Positions 56,207 through 64,000 of a stretch of 64,000 nucleotides of DNA are shown piece after piece. Numbering within the stretch: the first letter of the stretch is position 1; each line of letters starts with the position of its first letter. Origin of the DNA: Enoplosus armatus (Eukaryota; Chordata; Actinopteri; Centrarchiformes; Enoplosidae). A program made the translations under genes and the position numbers. The stretch lies in NCBI RefSeq assembly GCF_043641665.1, contig NC_092201.1, forward strand, positions 6,357,501-6,421,500. Reading direction: 5' to 3'. The notes under the pieces were generated by a model. That model ran no database searches. It was not told the origin of the DNA and saw only the letters and a list, made by a program, of their open reading frames with translations.

Positions 56207-59200
56207 CAATGGACAAGAATTTGACTTCATCATCTCGTGGCGATCTCCTCAGCATCTACAGAAAGAAGAAGAGCCATCAGCACATCTGATGCATGCAAGG
56301 AATTACTAAAGCGGGTAGTGTTCAATGTGTGGAAACTCCTGGACACAACTCACTTGGTACAGTGTCAACAGAAAATACGTGCTTCTACTTTCTCATTTGA
56401 TTTCACACTCACCACCATACCTTCCCAACACAATACAGGTAAACCACAGAATACTGAAATACCACCACCTTTGTATAATACCAAATAGAGAATAGAAAAC
56501 ACTGAAGGTATACATGGCTCCTGTACCCTCTAATGCTGCAAGGATAATACACTTGTTAAATATACAGTATATTGTGGAAAAATACCTCAAAAGGACACAA
56601 TGCAATTATGAGTTCATGTGAGGAACAAATGGGAATCGTGAATCATGAGACTTCACTTTACCAACTAAGAAATGATCTTTAATACTCTATAAATCAAATT
56701 AAGTCTGGATAAGCAAAAGACAATGTTGGTCATGACGTCAAGGTCAGGATCCGCAACCTTACTGCAAAGCTTTCTTAGGAGTTTTCTTGAATTCCCCTTT
56801 TCTTGACTCACTTCATGAGTTCCCTTCTGTCCAGAAAAGCTTGAACAATTTCGCCTGTTAAACGCGATTCATCCATCACCCCCAGAGAGCCCAATAGGCC
56901 TCATCCACAAAACATCTCTTTCTGTTTTCTTAAGAAATCTCCCTACAAAAACCCACAGCAGGATTCTAGAAATCTTGTTTTACAGGTATAATTGAATGGG
57001 ATTAATTTGTAAATTGGATGCTCATGACCCTGACTGCAAACAGACGAACAACAGAGATGTGACAAAATGTCAATACTGCTACACCAGAAAAACACAATGC
57101 AAGAATTGCAATTAATTGTTAATTAGCCAACACAGATTAAATTCATGTATTGTCTTCATCAGATGGTAACCTGGATGATATCGTAATGTTGATTTCGTCT
57201 GTTGGTCAGGACGACTTCCTGCCTGCTGTGTCTAAACACATCCGTCTGATTTCCAGCACACATATGGTGTGATCTGTGGCAGTGTGTTTGTATCATACTG
57301 TAATGAAATAAATGGCTATGACGGGTCTAACAGCTGATCAGGGATCTGATTAGCGGTGAGATTTTGGTCATAGTTTCAGCATCTCGTTAATCCAGCCTCC
57401 ATTTAGTACCTCAGCAGCAACATGGTGTACGACCAAATTGCTGTTATAAAGCTGTGACTCCTTCCTGGCTGGTAGGAAACCACGTTCAGGAGATTTAGAC
57501 TGGTGCCACTGAATTACTGAACATTTATAGTGTGATATTCTTCACATTTTACACACATCGCCCCAGTGCAGAATACGAGGATTTGATATTTTATAGCGCA
57601 AACGTTTCCAACTGCTGATGAATTCCATCACGTAGATTTGATACTGTCAGTGGAAATTAATTGACTTAAATTGACTTAATCCCTTGATCCTCCTTTTAGT
57701 TTACTTTAACTTTGTCATACATATATGTGTCTCCATCTGCAACTTGAAAACCGAAGTGGCTCGAGGACTGAAACATGCCTGTCACGTTCTGAAGCAGGAC
57801 AAGGCCTTAAAAATCACCACTAATGAAGCACACAGGCTCTTCCCTCCAGTTTGATCACCAAAAGAACAAAGAACAGAAGCTGCCATTTCCCTTCTGAAAA
57901 AGAGGATGAATGCAGCAGGTTCAGTATCTTGAGGGATCTTTCCTACAGTCTGAAGTCCACTCTCTATTCCACAACTTGCACATTTGAAACCATTCAAAAT
58001 GTGTCCACGATTTACATTAGAAAAACTTGTGAGATCCAGGATCCAAACATCCAGGAGTACCACATTCTCCTTCTTGACCCTGGTCTTCTCTACACATCAG
58101 TGAGATGGTACTCCTTAAAGGAGTAAGGTGTGCTCTTCTCCTTGGGTGGTAAACTCCACGGTATGATAGATATTGCCCTCCACCATCACCACATTCAAGA
58201 TCTTCGCCTTTCATTAACTCTGCATCGGCCACGGCAGGAGACGATCTCACTCAGAATAGCAGTGTGGTATGAACGGTCTCAAGTGTTCTTTAGATTCAAA
58301 CAGTCCCACAAACATCAATTTCCTTTGAATTTGGTTTATCAGAAGCAAAGTCAGTGCTTATATGGCCATCCACTAACAGGATATCTGAACTGAATATTGC
58401 AATATAGCATTATTTCAAAGACTGCAATCCAGTTTCCTCAACTTATCTGACTGTTCTGGTGAAGTGCAAATAAATGCCTCTAACTGGCTGACCACCTGAA
58501 ACGCATTACTAATGATTTCATCTCCATCTACCTCTTGTGCTAAAGCAAAATTGTGAAATCACTGAGCTTCATCCAGAAACGCAACATGCTACGAGAACTG
58601 GAAGAACAGCAATAAAACTCAACTTCATCAGCTTCTGCCATGTCAAGACCATGTTAAAACCCTTAATCTACGTAAAAGGTTGCATAAGGCAAACCACAAA
58701 TATACAATTGGAACATCCCCAATCACACCCCATCCATAAATCAACAAACAGACATGTCTCTACCTTCGTATTACCTTTGTTTCACTCAAATTATCCGACA
58801 GGAAAACCACAAGTATAGAACCATATATGCCAGTGCACCACACTCTATGAAGAAGACAGTAGAAAACACAAGCTGCATCCTCCATCCTGTGAATTCAGTG
58901 ATAAATCCTACTTTATAGATGGTTACAAATAAGATGGTGTAAATGGATATTTCACATAAACTTTTCATCCTTTCTCATCAGCCAAAGTGTATTTTGATCA
59001 TCTCAGTAACAACATTGTTTTTACAATACAAAATACAATAACATAATAACAGTACTTTGACTGACCCTTGCAGCTTTATTGAGGGTGTATTTAGTCCCTC
59101 TCACATCGTCATCATAACTTGTTTTTATCTTTTTCTACAGCTGATGACAACTGTCTCTCCATTTAGGGACATTTGTTGTAATCTGTAGTAACAATCAAGA

Positions 59201-60100
59201 AAAACGATTGAATCCACCATGTTATTTCTTAGGACACTTAGGACATGATCTGTTAACATTAAAATATATGTTTTAGAAACAGGAGATTATTCTAGGGACT
59301 ACTGACGTAGATCTCATCATAGAGGAGGTATTGCCAGCTCGTATTTTGTCACTTCGCAGTTTAAATAGTTTTAATGTAAAATAGTTTTTTTTTTTTGTAA
59401 TTTATTGAGTGTAAGCAATTAATTTGGTTGTAGCTGCTGACATGCTCATGAGAATGGGGGGGGTGGGGGGGGGGGTATTCCAGAGTATAACATTACACAT
59501 ACAACCTGCAGCAATCATCATTACAACAAATGTCTTGAGAAATGTGTTTGCAGCTATGGTTCGTTTGGTCACAAACCATGTGGCGAAATATAAATCTAGA
59601 AATTAGCATCAGGAATACAGGAATTCTCTTTAATCAAATCTAGAAAAAAAGGGAAACTCCTGCATCAAAGACAAACTACATGGCGAGTGTAAATCCATTC
59701 AATGTGCAGGCCTACATCATGAAATTTCATGCTCCAGTAAAGAACAACTTCATAAAAGGGGGTTTAAAAAAAGGGCTTTTGTGGTGTGTATTGAAGAGGC
59801 GTGCATGGCACACGACCACATCTGGACGATGGGGCCTATGCCTGTATATGGGTGTTACGTCAAGCCCAGGGCGGATAGGGACCAGCAGACTGGACCATCT
59901 GCACACGTAGGCATCTGCCACACTTACCTCACCACATGCGTCATATGTGGGGGGAAAAAAAGTGTCACATCCCCTACTGCTCTTTCTCTAAATGGGTCCT
60001 GCATTGTCCCATTTTCGGCTTACTTTGTTATACGTGTAAACCCGGATGGAAGATGGTGTGCTTTGATTGTTTATGTACTTATAACGATGTGTATCTGTGA
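56207..60100. other. Interval downstream of miR-129, no gene supported
   Basis: No exon is recognisable. The stretch 57720-58830 has unusually balanced base composition with overlapping open frames on both strands, broken by stops. It may be an old decayed element or a conserved noncoding region. Near 59456-59475 lies a G-run broken by a single T. Confidence 0.6.
59456..59475 (+). repeat. Poly-G tract
   Basis: A run of G interrupted only by one T, able in principle to form a G-quadruplex. It may also be a slippage-prone or poorly sequenced site. Confidence 0.85.
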
Positions 60101-60615
60101 TGGCTCGAACGGGCTCCAATTATCTAATTTTCGCAGTGTCAGTTCTACAGGCCCTTAACCGTACGGTCTCCGTCTTACAGAAGTTGCAGAGGGAGGTCCG
60201 CCTTCAGAGCACAGGATGATCCGTCCAGTGGCTCCTGCTGGTGGGCCTTTAAAGCGGTGGATGTAGGGAGAGAGAGAGCGCTCTCCACGGTCCTGAAATA
60301 CACCGAGAGCTGTCCGTGGTGCGGAAACCAGCTCTCGCTGCGTGGTGAACGCCCTGCACTGGAGCCCAGTTTGTGGAAAGAGGGAAAAGTGGAGTTGGTA
60401 AAAAAAAAAAAAAGGTTAAATGGAGGGTGACAGAAAGACCAAAAATCCAAACTAAAAAGAAACAAACAATAAAAACAGCTGACACAATCATATTAAATCT
60501 CTCTTCCAGGGGGCATCACGATGGGATGTGCAGTCTGGAGATGAATTGATCGTGCATGAATTGGCACTTGTTGCCATAACGCATTGAAAGCCTGCCGAGT
60601 GGGCAATATGTGTTT

Positions 60616-60650
60616 GTGCGTGCGTGCTCGCGCGCGCGCGTGCACCCGTG
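60616..60650. repeat. TGCG/CG alternating tract
   Basis: GTGCGTGCGTGCTCGCGCGCGC-type alternating purine-pyrimidine sequence, prone to Z-DNA. Confidence 0.85.
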
Positions 60651-60735
60651 GAACGGTCTAATCTTCGCTATTCCAAGCTGAAAGAAGTAACGTTACTTCT
60701 TCTAGGCTCCACGCGCACGACTGCCCCCCCTCCAT

Positions 60736-60762
60736 CACACACACACACACACACACACACAC
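60736..60762. repeat. CA microsatellite
   Basis: Pure CA tract of about 13 units. Confidence 0.95.
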
Positions 60763-61030
60763 CGCCCGGCTATGAAAAGTAGCCTCTTGGCAAAAGATGA
60801 TCAAGCAGCTCCATTTCTATAGATAGCTCGATGTTGATGAAACTCACCGGGATCGTTAACATTTTACTATCCTGAAATGATGCGAGATGTTGAGTGATTG
60901 GCATTGCAATTAGACGACACTGCCTGCAAGTGTTGCCTCGATCCTCTCGTGGTGTTTCTAACATTTCAAAGATTACGGCTGGTCCTCAAAATTGTGATAA
61001 TCCTACTAGAATATATTCCCCCTCAGTGCA

Positions 61031-61067
61031 CTCTCTCTCTCCCTCTCTCCCTCTCTCTCTCTCTCTC
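61031..61067. repeat. CT-rich microsatellite
   Basis: Imperfect CT tract with CCCT interruptions. Confidence 0.9.
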
Positions 61068-61759
61068 AGCGGTGAATGTATATCGATGGATGCAGAATTT
61101 GTATTGCCTCGGTATAACGGGGCTGTAGACGGAGCACGTCCACCGCTGCGGTTAATGATAAAGAATTGCAATCAACTCAGTGGAAGTCAACACGAAGACA
61201 CTTTAATATGTGTTTTCCTATCATCACACATCAACACGTCTCTCCGGAGAGAGAGAAAAAAACAAGCTTCACCGTCAAACTCGGGGATGAATTTCTCAAT
61301 GGCTCTCTATATGGCAACACTGTCTATAAGCACGAAAACAGAATGGCAGGTTGTTGTTTTACTCACTTCAACAATAAGCAAAGAGGAAATAATAAAAATA
61401 GAATGGGCTCACCCAGTCATCACCGATCCGAGGAAGCGTGCATCATTTTTCTCTTCCCCCCCTTTTTCCCTCCAATAATCCCTGGGAATTTGAACGGCAC
61501 CCATTGATATGCAGCAGTAGGGTCCCCCCCCCTCACCACCACCCCTCCACCTCCACCCTCTCACCCTCCCTCCATCCGCTCTCTTCCCAGACGTCAGTCG
61601 CATTGCCTCCCATTCATTTCGGTCTATATTTATTTTATTTCTGTGCATTTCTTAATCTTAATCCATTTTGTCCTCCTCCCTCCTCTCTGGAAAATGCTGC
61701 AAAACCTCTAATGGAAGCCACTCAATTCCTCCAGTCTGCTTCTTGCTGGTGACCTGCAT

Positions 61760-61776
61760 TGACGTCATTGCGTCAT
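61760..61776 (+). promoter_or_regulatory. Tandem CRE-type motifs
   Basis: The full palindromic CRE TGACGTCA (61760-61767) is followed after one base by the CRE/AP-1-like TGCGTCAT (61769-61776). The target gene is unknown; it probably lies to the right of the window if anywhere. Confidence 0.45.
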
Positions 61777-61918
61777 TAGGTTTCCCCTGGAAACACGGGA
61801 GAGCCAAAAATAGAAACACATTAATTCAAACCCCAGGCTGGGGGGAGGGGTTGGGGTAGGGGGTAGTTGGGGGCTGTTTTTGGCGACTATTTCTTTCTAT
61901 CAATCCATAATCTTCTGA

Positions 61919-61941
61919 CCCCCCCCCCCCTTCGCCCCCCC
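61919..61941. repeat. Poly-C tract followed by CA-rich sequence
   Basis: A run of 12 C, then TTCG, then more C, followed by short CA repeats. Simple-sequence DNA. Confidence 0.85.
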
Positions 61942-61999
61942 TCACACACACACATACACACACCCCTTTCTCTTTGGTTTCCTTTCAGTGCTTACTGAG

Positions 62000-64000
62000 C
62001 TCCATCTAAACACACTGAGACACACACATTCAAACCATAAGGAAACATCCCTTTGTCATATTTTTGTGGGGAACTTAAAATACATCTGATAGTAAATTGT
62101 TTTCTATTTGTTTATGTTAACCTTATCATCCTTTTGGCTATTTTAGTATCAACATTTTGTTTATAGGTCTTGTGATTCTGTGTGATTGTGAGATTTTAGG
62201 GACATTATTGTACCTTATTTTACTCTCAATATAATATTCTTCGTGATATATTCTAAGGAGTAGTGGGTCTGGGAAGCTATCGATCCCCAGGAGCATCATG
62301 TTGTACTTCAGGACAATAATATATTTCTGTTGTGTGTTTTTTTGTTTTTTTGAAGCATGTAGTATTCAGTGGTGAGTCCATACAAACTTATCAAACTTTG
62401 TTGTCTCTGAATGTCTCATTATAATATAACGAGGAACTTAAATGGTGTCTTTAAATGATATTATTGTAGTTTATGTTTTTATGGTAGCACTTTACTGACA
62501 TTTACCAACCTTTATAGTATGCACTCTTAACAGAGAGGCTTCTATAGTATCAGAAAACCTTTTGGTGAATTCATAGCCATGTTAACCTGCGAGAGGGGTC
62601 CAGGGGCAAAGGTTAGCTGGTGGGCCACATTAATCCCTGTTCCTCCCACTCTCTGGTCAATGTTTAAAACTACCTTCCCCTAGGTTTTCTGTGTGTGAAT
62701 TGATCAAACACAAATTCATTTAGGAAACAGTAAAAGCCTCGAAACTATTGACACAAGGAGACAGGGACTGAGGATAAGAACCTACTTCAACGCCCTTGTG
62801 ATGTTGGTTGATATTGTGCTTTCATAGTGCATATTCCAGAACAAAATCAATGAAATCATCACAAACCAGTTGACATAAAGTAAGGCTGGAGCTTTCGGAG
62901 GCTCTGCAGTTCTGGGGCCTCAGGGCAGTTTCCTGCTTTGCCTGATTGATCATCAAGCCTTGGGAGAAAACTTCTGTAGTAAACTGTCCACACAGTGGCA
63001 ACTATTGGAACAACCCACAATGTGAATAAATATTAAACAGTGCGATTAAAACATATAAGTGACCACAAATAAGTAAATATGTGACATATGTTTTAGTAAT
63101 CAATAAGTAAAGTCCAACCTCCACGCCATGCTCTCAATAAATACCAAACAAATTACGGAGTATCTTTAATTCATCAGATTATTGACCATCATTCCCAAAA
63201 TATGTAATATTCTAAGTTAAAAGTGGAAAAAAATGGAAAATAGGGGGATAATAGAAAAGCTCCTAGAGAGAGAGATGATTAGTTTTTGATGAGTCAATAT
63301 GCAAAAGCACTGGCTCTCCACTTTGGCATAAAACCAATCATGCATGGGTACAAAAAGTGAGTAAATAATAAATAATACAAATAATAAATAATTAAACTAT
63401 GGTCTGAACTCAATGATCATTATAACATTATACTTTCAGAAAAACATTTCTTTTTCATCTTTCCTTTGCCTTTAAATAATAATGCACACCACTCTTATAC
63501 TATGATGTAAAAAGGTGCTATAAATATGTCCCAGCTCAGTTTGAAAATGGGTAAATTATGACATCTGACCTCAAGCTGATGATTTTACAAACAGGGACTT
63601 AACATTAATGTGTGCTTTCTCAACCTCACATAATCAGTTTGAGACGACTTTCTGCGTATGTATGACTTTATTTCAAGGAGGACAAAGAGGGAGAATTAAA
63701 TGTACAAGTTCTGTACAATTCATGCAGTCATTCATGTAGTTCTCCTCTTAATCCATTCACATATCCAGGGCAGCCACCTTTCCAGTGACGCAAAGCCCTC
63801 CTCCCATTTAATCGCTTTAGCTTCATCTATCAGCTCTGATGTTCGAGATCAAGTGACATACGGCGCCGCGTGCACCCCCACCCCTTCTCCAATGCGCCCC
63901 CACAGTGCACCACCGCTCACATACAGCAACGCGTTCACGTGCACACGCCCCAGCCTCGTGACACACCGGCTGGAGGCACGCGCAATGGCACATGAGTGGT
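62000..64000. other. Right end of window, no gene supported
   Basis: AT-rich DNA without recognisable exons until about 63840, where CpG-containing sequence (GGCGCCGCGTGC, GCAACGCGTTCACGTG) begins and runs to the window edge. This could be the start of a CpG island of a neighbouring gene. Confidence 0.5.

Larger units (their letters stand above)
60100..61800. promoter_or_regulatory. CpG-bearing promoter-like region of the next gene
   Basis: CpG density rises relative to flanking DNA (for example 60282-60360 and 60616-60720), with CG, CA and CT tracts and a consensus CRE at 61760. By human synteny, LRRC4 would be the next gene beyond miR-129 and would lie on the + strand here. No coding exon of LRRC4 or SND1 is visible, so the assignment is only inference. 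Confidence 0.3.

Noticed and set aside
56064..56309. 81-residue + strand frame
   Set aside because: Runs over the miR-129 hairpin on the opposite strand; conservation there is explained by the microRNA.
56207..64000. SND1 or LRRC4 coding exons expected by synteny
   Set aside because: I searched for the SND1 C-terminal coding pattern on the - strand and for a leucine-rich repeat frame on the + strand; neither is visible.

Overview
This is a 64 kb stretch of vertebrate nuclear DNA, most likely from a percomorph (spiny-rayed) teleost. It has sparse, intron-split genes with GT-AG introns, many GT/CA microsatellites, and several interspersed repeats whose wording I recognise from perciform genomes. 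The coding content is the conserved IMPDH1 - PRRT4 - LEP - MIR129 block that lies on human 7q32. No bacterial, phage or CRISPR content is present.

Layout. 1-10.9 kb: IMPDH1-type inosine monophosphate dehydrogenase on the + strand, coding exons 2-14 with a 3'UTR of about 1.6-2.1 kb; exon 1 is not visible and probably lies left of the window. 11.5-26.7 kb: PRRT4 (proline-rich transmembrane protein 4) on the - strand in three coding exons, convergent with IMPDH1. Its middle exon is found only by reading splice phase. 26.7-40.6 kb: no convincing gene; it holds repeats, microsatellites and a possible PRRT4 5' noncoding exon. 40.7-44.3 kb: a TMEM53-like (DUF829) gene on the + strand in three coding exons. 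44.3-47.5 kb: no gene, but two promoter-like segments without an identifiable gene. 47.5-49.16 kb: leptin (probably the B-type fish paralogue) on the - strand, with a TATA-type promoter, a noncoding first exon and two coding exons. A long AT-rich inverted repeat lies in its probable 3'UTR. 56.1-56.2 kb: a miR-129 hairpin on the - strand. 60-64 kb: CpG- and CRE-containing sequence that may be the upstream region of the next gene. LRRC4 is expected there by synteny, but no coding sequence is visible.

The genes do not form a pathway. They encode a purine-synthesis enzyme, a neuronal-type membrane protein, an uncharacterised alpha/beta-fold protein, a hormone and a neural microRNA. They are linked by ancient synteny. 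Compared with the human order as I remember it, RBM28 is missing between leptin and PRRT4, a TMEM53-like gene sits there instead, and PRRT4 is flipped relative to its neighbours.

I found no clear novel multi-gene system. The observations most worth checking are the leptin 3' inverted repeat, the intergenic miR-129, two orphan promoter-like segments, three perfect CTCF-type core motifs near gene boundaries, and repeat families present in several copies.
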